From positions 62,001-126,000 of the forward strand of contig CAVQQP010000017.1 of assembly GCA_963714995.1 (NCBI GenBank): a stretch of 64,000 bases of DNA. The letters run 5' to 3'. The notes beneath the pieces were generated by a model. The model did not search any database. It was not told where the DNA came from and saw only the letters and a list, made by a program, of their open reading frames with translations. A program made the translations under genes and the position numbers. Positions 10,454 through 21,768 of the stretch are shown here, piece after piece. Each line of letters opens with the position of its first letter. The first letter of the stretch is position 1. This DNA is from Prado023 sp963714995. Lineage in GTDB: Bacteria; Actinomycetota; Actinomycetes; S36-B12; CAIYMF01.

Positions 10454-13400
10454 GTGATCACATCGATCCACAGGACATTCGCATCTGATCGCGGCTCCAC
10501 ACGGTGGTGGGCCGCGATCGCATCGGCCGCGATGATCGTGGCCATGGCGTCGCTGCCGGCTGTTGCGGTGGACGGAGATCCATCGGCACCCGAGGAGGTC
10601 AGCGATCTCGCAAGCAGCGGAGGTCAGCGCACCCGAGGCTGAGGTGACCCCGCCGGAGACGGAGGCGGTCGAGGAGGAGTCGCCGCCGGCGGTGGAGGAG
10701 CCGGCGGTGGAGGAACCCGCCGTTGAGGAGCCCGCGGTCGAGGAACCCGCGGTCGAGGAACCCGCCGATGAGGAGCCCGCGGTCGAGGAACCCGCCATTC
10801 AGGAACCCGCGGCCGAGGAACTCGCCGTTGAGGAACCTGCTGTGCAGGAACCCGCGGCCGAGGAACTCGCCGTTGAAGAACCTGCGGTAAAGGAACCCGC
10901 GGCCGAGGAACCCGCCGTTGAGAAGCCTGCCGTTGAGGAACCTGCGGTAGAGGAACCCGCGGTCGAGGAACCCCCCGTTGAGGCAGGCAGCGGCGCTGCC
11001 GTGCTCGCGGAGGTTGCGCCGGCCCTGACATTGGCGACAAGAACGGCTCCGGACGTCCCGAAGGACACGCTCGGAGCGGCAGTGGGCGATCCGTTCATCC
11101 CGGGCGAGCATGTGTCCCCCACATTGGAGGGTTGCCGAGCAGATCCGTCGGCCTACATCAGGGTCGTCACCGGCCCGGTCGTGACATACATCTGCCCCGA
11201 TGCCGAATACACGAGCGGCAACCTCGGGAAGGGCTGGAACGAGCTTGACCTCGTGCCGCATCGGCTCACCACGGTCCTTGGTTCGCAGGACACGGCCACC
11301 ACCACGTACGACCTGATCCTTGCCGCTGACAACAGTCTGGGGACCTACGAGGGCTACGACATCGTGACGGTCCCGGTCGTGAACGACCGGCTGTCCCACA
11401 GTTCGTGCACCATCACCGCGTCAGGGCAGGCTCAGAAGGAGGACGTCACCGGTGGAGTGGACGATGCGGTGTACCGCTACGTGACCATCTCGCAGGACAA
11501 GGGCACGACCTGCGTCTTCGACTACGACCTGCGCCTGTCCAACAGCGCAGCGCTGTACTCAGGCTCATCGCTGCAGGCCTACATGTTCGAGGCAGCCGAC
11601 TTCCAGACCGGCAAGAGGACTGTCCCGATCCCGGTCGGCGAGGTCCTTCCGCAGGAGATCTCGAAGGACGCGACGGCGACCCAGGGCATGACCTACGAAT
11701 GGACCATCGACAAGACGGTCACCAAGAGTCTGGACTTCGGGGACACCTGCCTCGTCGACCTTGCCAGCCAGGATGTCAGCGTCCTGGTCGAATGGACGAG
11801 GGTCGGGCCCATCGAACAAGGCGCGATCAGCTATGAGGCGACGATCTACGCCACCAACCCCTCGCTGCGCGCCATCCAGATCACGATCACCGACCAGATC
11901 TACGGTGTGCTGGGCGGCGACAAGACCCTCGAGGAGACCGTGACTCTGCCCCCAGTCCTCGTCCCTGCTGGGGCGACAGACCGGGTGGTCGGTGAGATCT
12001 CGGCAACCATCGAAGGCACGTACGACGCCGTGTACGACAAGGCCACGGCCGAGTACTTCGACCCGGACCTCGGAGTCCCGATCGACCCGGACAAGACCGC
12101 CGAGCACACCGCTGACATCGAGTCGGGAACCGCCAACTCCACCGTCACGATCAAGGATGTCGAGGAGATCTCTGCCGGGTTCAGCTTCGAGGTGACCGCG
12201 GCATCCGACCTGTCGGGCTTCCCTGGCGGGGTCCTTCCTGGAGCAGCCGGACCTGGTGACGCTGTCACATGGTCGAAGTCAGTCAGCGACAGTGGGTCGG
12301 TGACCTTCACGAAAGCGGTGACCCCGGATGTGGGGTACAGCGGCCTGGGCACCCTGAAGGATGTCGCCACTGTCTCGGCGGGTCAGAAGGTGCTTGACAG
12401 AGTCGAACGGACGACCGATCTCAGCGCCGACAAGCTCGTCGATCTGACCGTCGTGAAGAACACGCCCGATGTGTTCACCGGACCACAGAGCGCCAGCTTC
12501 ACATTCCAAGTGCTTCGCGGTGACGTCGTCGTCCGCAGCCAGTCGATGGTCGTGGACGAGAGCACGCCACTGGTGAACGGTGTGCGCGTGGCGAGCGTCA
12601 CGTTCACCGGACTCGAGCCTGCCGAGTACACGGTCCGTGAGCTCCCCGCTGTCGGATGGCAACCCGCCGCGGACCAGATCGTCGATCTCGCGAGTTCCGA
12701 CGTCGTGTGCGACGCGACGGTCACGTTCACCAACGCGACCCTGCCCGGGGACATCGAGGTGACCAAGGTCGATGACACGACCGGGGCGACCCTCGCCGGT
12801 GCAACGTTCCAGTTGTGGGCGGACGCGGGGACGATCGGAGAGCTCGGGACTGGTGATGTCAAGGTCGATGCGACCAAGACCACCGGCACCGACGGCAAGG
12901 CCGGTTGGACTGATCTTGCTTGGGGCACCTACCTGATCCAGGAGGTGACCCCGCCGGTCGGCTACGCCTTGAGCGTTCCTCCCATCCAGGCCGCCGTCAT
13001 CAACGCCACTCTCAACGGCGGAACCATCAGCCTGACCTTCAAGAACTTCAAGTTGGGCACGAAGTCCGGGTACAAGTGGAACGACGTGACGCCCAACGGA
13101 GTCTGGGACACCGGTGAGCCGGGGATCAATGGCGTGACGATCCAGCTGTGGGCTGACCTTGATGGCAGCGGGACCGTCACAACGGGCGACACGGTGGCTG
13201 CTACCGCAGTGACCGCGAAGGGTGGCCCGCGTGCGACGGATGGCTACTACGCCTTCACCGGCCTGAAGGCCGGGAAGTACGTGGTGGCCGAGGTCTGCCA
13301 GACAGGCTGGGTGCAGTCCACACCGACGCCGGTTGGCGGTGTCTGCGGCACCGGCGTCCACCCGATCACGGTGGTGTCCGGGTTCACGGATGTCGAGAAC

Positions 13401-13944
13401 AACTTCGGCAACTACAAGCCGGGTGTGCCGACGCTCGACAAGGCGTCCGTGCCGGGTGACGGCTTGGTGTTGGTGACCGATGTCATCACCTTCAGCGTGA
13501 CGGTCGGGAACATCGGTGGTGCCGTGATCAGCGGCCCGGTGGTGGACACGCTCCCGCCTGGCCTGAAGGCCCTTGCCGGGACGGCCACCGGTGGCGGAGT
13601 GATCAGTACCGATGGGCGGTCCGTCACCTGGCAGGTGACGCTGGCGCCGGCTGCGAGCCTGACGTTCTTCTACCAGGCCGAGGTGGTCGACGCTGAGGTG
13701 GTCGATGGGCAGACGCTCGTGAACGTCGCCACGTTCCTTGGCACGCAGGGACTCGACGACGCACACGGTGGACATCCCCGCCGTGATCGCGGGGGTGGAG
13801 GACGAGGAGGAGGTCGTGGCGGCCGAGGAGATCGCGGCGACTGGTGCTGATGGTGTCGGCCGTTCGGTGTCCCTGGCACTGGTGATGATGCTGGCCGGTG
13901 GCCTGATGGTGGTCATCGGACGGCGTCGGAGCCTGCTCCGGTAG
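10454..13944 (+). CDS. Large wall-anchored surface protein 1 (SpaA/SdrD/DUF11-type, frameshifted)
   Basis: Secreted protein of about 1,160 aa after repair. The GTG start follows AGGAGGG. A signal peptide (WWAAIASAAMIVAMASLPAVA) leads into a Glu-Pro-Ala-Val repeat stalk (10640-10985). Next come an adhesin-like region with YEWTIDKTVTKSLDFGDTC, a SpaA/Cna_B-like prealbumin domain (GDIEVTKVDDTTGATLAGATF), an SdrD-B-like Ca-binding domain (GYKWNDVTPNGVWDTGEPG), and a DUF11-like domain (VVDTLPPGL). The C-terminus has EEIAATG at about 13825-13845, a hydrophobic segment (ALVMMLAGGLMVVI) and GRRR, i.e. a variant LAXTG sorting signal. The frame breaks near 10610 and 13748, each consistent with a one-base indel. 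The role is probably adhesion or surface-layer structure; the partner is unknown. No sortase gene is present in the window. Confidence 0.8.
10640..10985 (+). repeat. Tandem EEPAV-coding 15-bp repeats
   Basis: About twenty imperfect 15-bp units encode (E/K)EPAV, with variants such as QEPAA, EELAV and EKPAV. Such Pro-rich acidic stalks usually extend a surface protein away from the membrane through the wall. Copy number is likely to vary between strains. Confidence 0.85.
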
Positions 13945-13979
13945 GTCACGGGTGGCGCCCCCGGGCGCCAGAATGAGAC

Positions 13980-14009
13980 GGAGCCCGGTCCCTCTGGGGG
14001 CCGGGCTCC
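13980..14009 (+). terminator. Terminator of surface protein 1
   Basis: GGAGCCCGG at 13980-13988 pairs with CCGGGCTCC at 14001-14009, 35 bp after the stop codon. The remaining part of the 354-bp gap to the next gene (13945-14298) contains the promoter-like box at 14163 and short GGGAC/GTCCC complementary segments around 14080-14106, but no gene that I can see. Confidence 0.7.
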
Positions 14010-14162
14010 AACGTGTCGACCGAGCGGTCACGGACAGTCGCAATGTTGCTGTGAGTAGCGGTTATACCACTCCCGGCGAGGGACTGCAAGCGTCCCTTCG
14101 GGGGACAAGGGACCGCGATTGCTCGACGCAGAGTAACGACACGATCACCTGCGGCAAGAACT

Positions 14163-14192
14163 TTGACAGCCATATTGGGGCAGGAGTTCGAT
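14163..14192 (+). promoter_or_regulatory. Putative promoter of surface protein 2
   Basis: TTGACA at 14163-14168 is followed after 18 bp by TTCGAT at 14187-14192, with GGGCAGGAGTT at 14178-14188 identical to 10344-10354 before surface protein 1. The weak -10 with a conserved spacer suggests activator control or a conserved operator. The leader would be about 105 nt. Confidence 0.5.
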
Positions 14193-14298
14193 TGCGCTAT
14201 CAGGCGACTCTTCCGTCGGTATGGGCCATTGGGTCCTAGTTGCCAAGGACCTTGGTCCCGCGGAGAGCGCCTCGTACATCGAGGTCCTAGGAGGGACG

Positions 14299-17200
14299 AT
14301 GTTCGCTTCGAAGCGAAGCCTGTTCGGTTCTGAGAACGGCTCGGTCAAGGCGTGGCTGGCAGGGGTGACATCAGTCGCCCTGCTCATCGGCACGGTAGCG
14401 CTGCCGGCGGTGGCGGAGGAAGCCGCCACGCCGGAGGACGACGCCGTCTGTCGAGGACCAGGCTGCCGAAGGCCGCCGAGGAGCAGGCCGCCGCGGACGC
14501 AGCCGCAAGGCCGCTGAGGAGCAGGCCGCCGCAGACGCAGCCGCGAAGGCCGCTGAGGAGCAGGCCGCCGCCGACGCAGCCGCGAAGGCCGCCGAGGAGC
14601 AGGCCGCCGCAGACGCAGCCGCGAAGGCCGCCGAGGAGCAGGCCGCCGCAGACGCAGCCGCCAAGGCCGCCGAGGAGCAGGCCGCCGCAGACGCCGCCGC
14701 GAGCCAGCCACAGGCACCCGAGGACTTCGTGATCGATGAGCCCCTCGAGACCACGGTTCCCGCTCGTCGAGGATGACGGCACGGCACCCGACAACAACAG
14801 CCCCCCGGTCGAGGAGTTCGTCCCGGGGATCAAGGTCACCACCGACTCCGACAGCGCCACCATCGCCTTCCCGGCATTCGGGGTTGACGGCGCCTACGTC
14901 GTTCAGCGCGAGACCAAGGACGGCGACTGGACCACACTCGACGCAACGGTCGAGGACGCCCCCGCCGACAGCACCCGCGACTACGTCGCGACGATCGACG
15001 ACCTCAAGGCCGGCAAGACCTACACCGTGCGCATCGTGACCGCGCCGACCGAGGCGCTGGCCGAGGCCGCGACCGAGGATGCCGTGGAGCTCCCGGACGC
15101 CGGACGAGGATCGTCCGTCGGGGCCATTGCCCGGACGCCGGCCAATGCGGCCAATGGCGACACATCGAGCACCACACGATTCGAAGTCTCAATCGCCGCC
15201 CTGCCCGACGCCGGGGAATACTCTCTCAACTGGAGCGCGGCCGACCCGAAGCTCAACAGCGGGTCGTATCTTCCGACGTACGACCAGGTTCCCCCGTCTG
15301 CGATTGAGTGCCCGACACCGACAGGGACAGGTGGGCGGGCTGCCGACCCCATGAAGGACGCCGTCTTCCACGCCCACAGCAAGACGCGGTTGAGAGTCTG
15401 GCCCCCGCGGATCTGACGCTTGGGCAGATCGTGCCCTTCGAGGTGAAGATCGCGGTCGGCGGTTCGGGCGAGGACGGCATCATCGAGTTCACGCCTGCAT
15501 GGCTCACGAAGACCACGTCGAACGGCGACTTCGGCTACGACCCCGCGTACATGGTGTATTGCGCGTTCGTCGACACCGACGACGCTGCGACGAGCGACGC
15601 GGATGCGGACGCCAAGGTTGATAGCTGGACCGACGAGGTGGTCGACCCGGGCGGCAACAACGAGGCCATCGAGGGAACCTTCACCGTGTCGGGGCTTGAC
15701 GGAGGCGACTCTGTCGTCGTCGAGATCTGGGTGGTCTTGAAGGACACGATCTCTCCCGGAACAACTGGGAACGTTCAGACGGGCCTCCTTAGTGCTTTCG
15801 CCGGCAGGACGAAGATCAACACCGGTAACCAAACAGTTCCGCTCCTGAAGGTCCAGGAGTTCCTCAACCTCAGCCCGGTGGTCACGACGCAGGTGAGGGA
15901 TTCGAAGAAGACGCTTGACCCCGCGGATGACACGGATGTTGCTGATGGGGCGACGGTGCCGATCGGTACCGAGGTATACGACACCGCGTCGATGACGGGG
16001 GCGACCGCGACTGCGGGTGGCACCGTGGTCTACCGGTACGCGTTCAACGCCGCGAACCTGGTCTGCTCGGACCACGGCTGGCTTGCCCCTGGGTGGTGGC
16101 ACGGTCACGAATGGGGTGTTGCCCAACTCAAGCAAGGTCACGCTGAACAGTGCGGGTACCTACGAGTTCTGGGCGATCTACTCCGGTGACGCGCAGAACA
16201 ACGGTGACACCTCCGAGTGCCTCACCGAGACCGTCATCGTCGAGCAAGAACACCCCGGTGGTCACCACCCAGGTGAAGGACTCGAAGGGCCCGGATGGGG
16301 CCATCGATGGATGGGGACGACACGCTGATTGGTGATGGTGATCATGTGGCCGATCGGTACTGAGGTGTATCGACACCGCGTCGATGACGGGGGCGACAGC
16401 GACTGAAGAGCGGCACCGTGGTCTACCGGTACGCGCCCCTCGCTCGATAACCTGACGTGCTCGGCCTCGCAGGGCACCGAACTGGGTGGTGGTGCGGTCA
16501 CCAACGGGAGTTTCGCGAACTCGACCAAGGTCACGCTGAACAGTGCGGGTACCTACGAGTTCTGGGCGATCTACTCCGGTGACGCCAACAACAACGGCGA
16601 CACCTCGAGCTGCTTCACCGAGACCGTCATCGTCGGCAAGAACACCCCGGTGGTCACCACCCAGGTGAAGTCCACTGGCCCGGATGGGGTCATCGGCGAT
16701 GACGGACGACACCGCTGATCGGCGATGGTGATCGATGTGTGCCGATCGGTACTGAGGTGTATCGACACCGCGACGATGACCGGGGCGACAGCGACCGCAG
16801 GGCGGCACCGTGGTCTACCGGTACGCGCCCCTCGCTCGATAACCTGACGTGCTCGGCCTCGCAGGGCACCGAACTCGGTGGTGGTGCGGTCACCAACGGG
16901 AGTGTTCGCGAACTCGACCAAGGTCACGCTGAACAGTGCGGGTACCTACGAGTTCTGGGCGATCTACTCCGGTGACGCCAACAACAACGGCGACACCTCG
17001 AGCTGCTTCACCGAGACCGTCATCGTCGACAAGAACACCCCGGTGGTCACCACCCAGGTGAAGGACTCGAAGGGCCCGGATGGGGCCATCGATGGATGGG
17101 GACGAACGTCGCTGATTGGTATGGCGATCATGTGGCCGATCGGTACTGAGGTGTATCGACACCGCGACGATGACGGGGGCGGCAGCCGCGAAGGCGGCAC

Positions 17201-20200
17201 GCGTGGTCTACCGGTACGCGCCGCTCGCCGATAACCTGACGTGCTCGGCCTCGCAGGGCACCGACATCGGTGGTGGTGCGGTCACCAACGGGGTGTTCGC
17301 GAACTCGACCAAGGTGACGCTGACCAATGCGGGCACCTACGAGTTCTGGGCGATCTACTCCGGTGACGCCAACAACAACGGCGACACCTCGAGCTGCTGT
17401 CACCGAGACCGTCATCGTCGACAAGAACACCCCGGTGGTCACCACCCAGGTGAAGCGACTCGAAGGGCACGGAGGGATCATCGGGGGACGACACGCAATG
17501 TTGTCGATGGGCGACGTGTGCCGATCGGCACTGAGGTGTACGACACCGCGACGATGACGGGGGCGGCAGCCGCGAGAGCAGCACCGTGGCCTACCGGTAC
17601 GCGTCCACTCGCCGGTAGCCTGACGTGCTCGGCCTCGCAGGGCACCGCCCTGGGTGGAGGTGCGGTCGACCAACGGGGTGTTCGCGAACTCGACCAAGGT
17701 CACGCTGAACAGTGCGGGTACCTACGAGTTCTGGGCGATCTACTCCGGTGACGCCAACAACAACGCCGACACCTCGAGCTGCTTCACCGAGACCGTCATC
17801 GTCGACAAGAACACCCCGGCGGTCACCACCCAGGTGAAGTCCACTGGCCCGGATGGGGTCATCGGTGGTGGGGACGACACGCTGATTGGTGATGGTGATC
17901 ATGTGGCCATCGGCACTGAGGTGTTCGACACCGCGACGATGACGGGGGCGACCGCGAACGCGAGCGGCACCGTGGTCTACCGGTACGCGCCCCTCGCCGA
18001 TAACCTGACGTGCTCGGCCTCGCAGGGCACCGAAATCGGTGGTGGTGCGGTCACCAACGGGAGTTTCGCGAACTCGACCACGGTCACGCTGAACAGTGCG
18101 GGTACCTACGAGTTCTGGGCGATCTACTCCGGTGACGCCAACAACAACGCCGACACCTCGAGCTGCTTCACCGAGACCGTCATCGTCGACAAGAACACCC
18201 CGGCGGTCACCACCCAGGTGAAGTCCACTGGCCCGGATGGGTCATCGGTGGTGGGGACGACACGCTGATTGGTGATGGTGATCATGTGGCCATCGGCACT
18301 GAGGTGTTCGACACCGCGACGATGACGGGGGCGACCGCGAACGCGGGCGGCACCGTGGTCTACCGGTACGCGCCCCTCGCCGATAACCTGACGTGCTCGG
18401 CCTCGCAGGGCACCGAAATCGGTGGTGGTGCGGTCACCAACGGGAGTTTCGCGAACTCGACCCCGGTCACGCTGAACAGTGCGGGTACCTACGAGTTCTG
18501 GGCGATCTACTCCGGTGACGCCAACAACAACGCCGACACCTCGAGCTGCTTCACCGAGACCGTCATCGTCGACAAGAACACCCCGGCGGTCACCACCCAG
18601 GTGAAGTCCACTGGCCCGGATGGGGTCATCGGTGGTGGGGACGACACGCTGATTGGTGATGGTGATCATGTGGCCATCGGCACTGAGGTGTTCGACACCG
18701 CGACGATGACGGGGGCGACCGCGAACGCGGGCGGCACCGTGGTCTACCGGTACGCGCCCCTCGCCGATAACCTGACGTGCTCGGCCTCGCAGGGCACCGA
18801 AATCGGTGGTGGTGCGGTCACCAACGGGAGTTTCGCGAACTCGACCCCGGTCACGCTGAACAGTGCGGGTACCTACGAGTTCTGGGCGATCTACTCCGGT
18901 GACGCCAACAACAACGCCGACACCTCGAGCTGCTTCACCGAGACCGTCATCGTCGACAAGAACTCCCCGGTGGTCACCACCCAGGTCAAGGACACGATGG
19001 GCACCGAGAGCCACCACCGATGACACGAGTGTCACCGATGGGGCGAGTGTGCCGATCGGTACCGAGGTGTATGACACCGCGGCGATGACCGGGGCGGCAG
19101 CACCCAAGAGCGGCACGGTGGCCTACTGGTACGCCTTCGCCGCCACACCCGACGCGCTCGACGAGTTCGAGTGCACCACGGAAGCGGGCTCGCCCCTGGG
19201 TGGCGGTGCGGTTACCAATGGCGTGTTCGCGAACTCGGACACGCTTACGCTGACCGAGGCGGGCATCTACGAGTTCTGGGCGATCTACTCCGGCGACGCG
19301 AACAACAACGGCGCCACCTCGGAGTGCTTCACCGAGACCGTCAACGTCACCAAGAACTCCCCGGTGGTCACCACCCAGGTCAAGGACACGAAGGGCACCG
19401 AGAGCACCACCGATGACACGAGTGTCACCGATGGGGCGAGTGTGCCGATCGGTACCGAGGTGTATGACACCGCGGCGATGACCGGGGCGGCAGCACCCAA
19501 GAGCGGCACCGTGGCCTACCGGTACGCCTTCGCCGCCACACCCGACGCGCTCGACGAGTTCGAGTGCACCACGGAAGCGGGCTCGCCCCTGGGTGGCGGT
19601 GCGGTTACCAATGGCGTGTTCGCGAACTCGGACACGCTTACGCTGACCGAGGCGGGCGTCTATGAGTTCTGGGCGATCTACTCCGGCGACGCGAACAACA
19701 ACGGCGCCACCTCGGAGTGCTTCACCGAGACCGTCAACGTCACCAAGAACTCCCCGGTGGTCACCACCCAGGTCAAGGACACGAAGGGCACCGAGAGCAC
19801 CACCGATGACACGAGTGTCACCGATGGGGCGAGTGTGCCGATCGGTACCGAGGTGTATGACACCGCGGCGATGACCGGGGCGGCAGCACCCAAGAGCGGC
19901 ACCGTGGCCTACCGGTACGCGCCGCTCGCCGATGGCCTGACCTGCTCGGCCTCGCAGGGCACCGCCCTGGGCGGCGGCAACGTCACCAACGGGGTGTTCC
20001 CGAACTCGAACAGGGTTTCGCTAACCAATGCAGGTACCTACGAGTTCTGGGCGATCTACTCCGGTGACGACAACAACAACGGTGCCACCTCGACCTGCTT
20101 CACCGAGACCGTTGTCGCTATCACCGACATCCCGAAGCTGGACAAGACCTCGGTCCCGGTCGAAGGAACGGCTGTCGGGGCGGGGAGCACCATCACCTAC

Positions 20201-21009
20201 TCCATCACGGTGAAGAACGAGGGTGCTCTGCCGCTCACGAACCAGACCCTCGTGGACACTCTGCCCATCGGGGTGGCCCTGGACGTCGCATCTGTGAATC
20301 CGGCCGGTGACACCTCCGTCGCCGGGAAGATCACATGGAAGTTCGACCTGGGCGGCTTCTCGCAGAAGGTGTTCACCTACAAGGTCACCGTGCTGCCGAC
20401 GGTGGGCGCTGGCCCGCTGGTGAACACGGTGACGTGGGTCGAGAAGCAGCTGACCGACAAGACTGAGCACCCGGTGAATCCGCCGATCCTCGGCCTGGTC
20501 AAGACCTGCGGATCCCGCTCGAGGGCACCGACGGTCCTGCCGCGGTCAGGTGATCAAGTACTCGGTCCTGGCGAGCAACACCGGTGGCTCGAGCTTCACC
20601 GGTCCGATGCGTCGACACATTGCCTGATGGCTTCACCGCTGACGCTGCAAGCGTCACGGCGAGCGGTGGCACCCTCAGCGCAGACGGTCGGTCCATCAGT
20701 TGGACCGTGACTCTGGCCGCCGGCGAATCGAAGACGTTCACCTACTCCGGGTCGGTGAGTCTCCTCGCGGTCGACGACCAGATCAATACGGTCGTGCTCA
20801 CCACGCCGACCGGTCCGATCTCGGACAACACCGTCCACCCGGTCGCGGTGGTCGACGAGATCGAGGACGAGGTCGCCATCGAGGCCGAGGAGGAGATCGC
20901 CGCCACCGGCGCCGGCAACGTCGGCAACCTGGTGGGTGCGGCCCTGCTGGCGATGTTCGCCGGCGGCCTGATGGTCACCTTCGGACGGCGGCGCCGCAAC
21001 GAGGGGTGA
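14299..21009 (+). CDS. Giant wall-anchored Ig-repeat surface protein 2 (multiple frameshifts)
   Basis: Repaired, this is a secreted protein of about 2,230 aa. The ATG at 14299 follows AGGAGGG. The signal peptide is WLAGVTSVALLIGTVALPAVA. An Ala/Glu/Gln coiled-coil stalk (14468-14701) leads to a fibronectin-III-like domain (GAYVVQRETKDGDWTTLDAT), a folded region (15.2-15.85 kb), eleven Ig-like repeats of 126-131 aa (15.87-20.12 kb) and two DUF11-like domains (TYSITVKNEGALPLTNQTL; VDTLPDGFTADAASV). The end is EEIAATG (IAATG at 20896-20910), a hydrophobic helix and GRRRRNEG. The frame is broken at many points (near 14450, 14506, 14740, 15370, 16090, repeatedly at 16.3-17.7 kb, 18240, 19010, 20505, 20565 and 20610). 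Continuous family similarity across the breaks argues for consensus errors in a repetitive gene, although a decayed allele cannot be excluded. Confidence 0.72.
14468..14701 (+). repeat. 39-bp tandem repeats coding AAEEQAAADAAAK
   Basis: About six copies of a 39-bp unit encode a 13-residue Ala-rich helical repeat with Glu-Glu-Gln and Asp, probably a rigid helical stalk behind the signal peptide. The first copy lacks one base (near 14506), which breaks the frame. Confidence 0.85.
15872..20120 (+). repeat. Eleven tandem Ig-like domain repeats (378-393 bp units)
   Basis: The anchor motif YEFWAIYSGD is encoded at 16161, 16554, 16947, 17338, 17723, 18107, 18490, 18874, 19268, 19661 and 20039. Each unit starts with VVTTQVK and ends with CFTETV, and looks like a bacterial Ig-like domain of the Big_3 type. 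There are two sequence subfamilies: about 384-bp units with APLADNLTCSASQG, and 393-bp units with AFAATPDALDEFECTTEAG. The three units at 17.72-18.87 kb are nearly identical. Off-by-one spacings (383, 385, 391, 394) mark indels. Confidence 0.85.
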
Positions 21010-21055
21010 CCCAAGGCAGGTAGGGGTGCACAGCCCCATCGCCTGACCTGACCGC

Positions 21056-21089
21056 AGTGCCCGGTCCCGGGATTCTGGGACCGGGCACT
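21056..21089 (+). terminator. Terminator of surface protein 2
   Basis: A perfect 13-bp stem, AGTGCCCGGTCCC (21056-21068) with GGGACCGGGCACT (21077-21089), has an 8-nt loop and lies 47 bp after the stop. It separates the giant surface gene from the CAP-domain gene. Confidence 0.8.
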
Positions 21090-21189
21090 CGGCTGTCCGG
21101 GTGGCGTTGCTCCATTCGGGGTTCAGCCGATCGGGGGAACTTGGCCGTGCGGACTGCAGACGGCACACCACTCCCCCGATGGGTCAGGC

Positions 21190-21768
21190 ATGAGTACCGT
21201 CCTGGCACCAGGCCTGCGGAAGCTGGCTGCGGTTCTGGCGGTCGGCTGTGTGTCGATCTCCGGCCTCCCCGCAGCATCGGCGACGCCCATCCCCGCGAGC
21301 GCGTCGGTCGTCTCCATGGCCCGCGCTGACGCCAGTCAGGACGGCTTCGAGGCTGAGGTCCTACGCCTGACGAACGAGGCGCGCTCCAAGTCCCGCAAGT
21401 GCGGCGGCAAGAAGATGAAGAAGGTGCGTCCGGTCAGGTGGAGCGACACTCTGGCGGCGTCCGCAGACGCGCACAGCGCCGACATGGCCAACAACAACTA
21501 CTTCTCGCACTACGGGCAGTCCGGGGCCTCCCCGTTCCAGCGGATGCGCGCGGCCGGATACAGCTACCGCGCTGCCGGCGAGAACATCGCCGCCGGCCGC
21601 AGCCTCGCCGATCCAGCAGCGGTCGTGCGCGCGTGGCTCAACAGCCCCGGGCACTGCCGGGTCATCATGAACGGCAAGTACAAGGAGCTCGGCGTCGGCC
21701 GTGTCGAGGGCCCGGGCAAGTACGGCATCTACTACACCCAGAACTTCGGCCTCAGCAAGAACGGTTAG
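21190..21768 (+). CDS. Secreted CAP (SCP/PR-1) domain protein
   Basis: A 192-aa exported protein. The N-terminal signal peptide (KLAAVLAVGCVSISGLPAASA) is followed by a CAP domain with VLRLTNEARSKSR, LAASADAHSADMANNNYFSH, AGENIAAG, WLNSPGHCRVIM and YYTQNFG. The conserved His and Glu residues of the CAP cavity are present. Bacterial CAP proteins of this YkwD type are extracellular and of uncertain biochemical role (wall or lipid binding has been proposed). Its stop (TAG 21766-21768) directly abuts the converging ribF stop, with no spacer. It belongs to the surface island. Confidence 0.9.
   Translation: MSTVLAPGLRKLAAVLAVGCVSISGLPAASATPIPASASVVSMARADASQDGFEAEVLRLTNEARSKSRKCGGKKMKKVRPVRWSDTLAASADAHSADMANNNYFSHYGQSGASPFQRMRAAGYSYRAAGENIAAGRSLADPAAVVRAWLNSPGHCRVIMNGKYKELGVGRVEGPGKYGIYYTQNFGLSKNG

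Noticed and set aside
14079..14106. Attenuator-like alternative hairpins (GGGAC/GTCCC/GGGGAC)
   Set aside because: They lie upstream of the likely promoter at 14163, so they would not be in the leader RNA of surface protein 2.
15872..20120. Regular 384-393-bp repeats considered as CRISPR or satellite DNA
   Set aside because: The period is far too long for CRISPR and the repeats encode an Ig-like domain in frame.
10093..21768. Prophage or integrative element
   Set aside because: No integrase, capsid, terminase or transposase sequence is visible, only secreted-protein genes.
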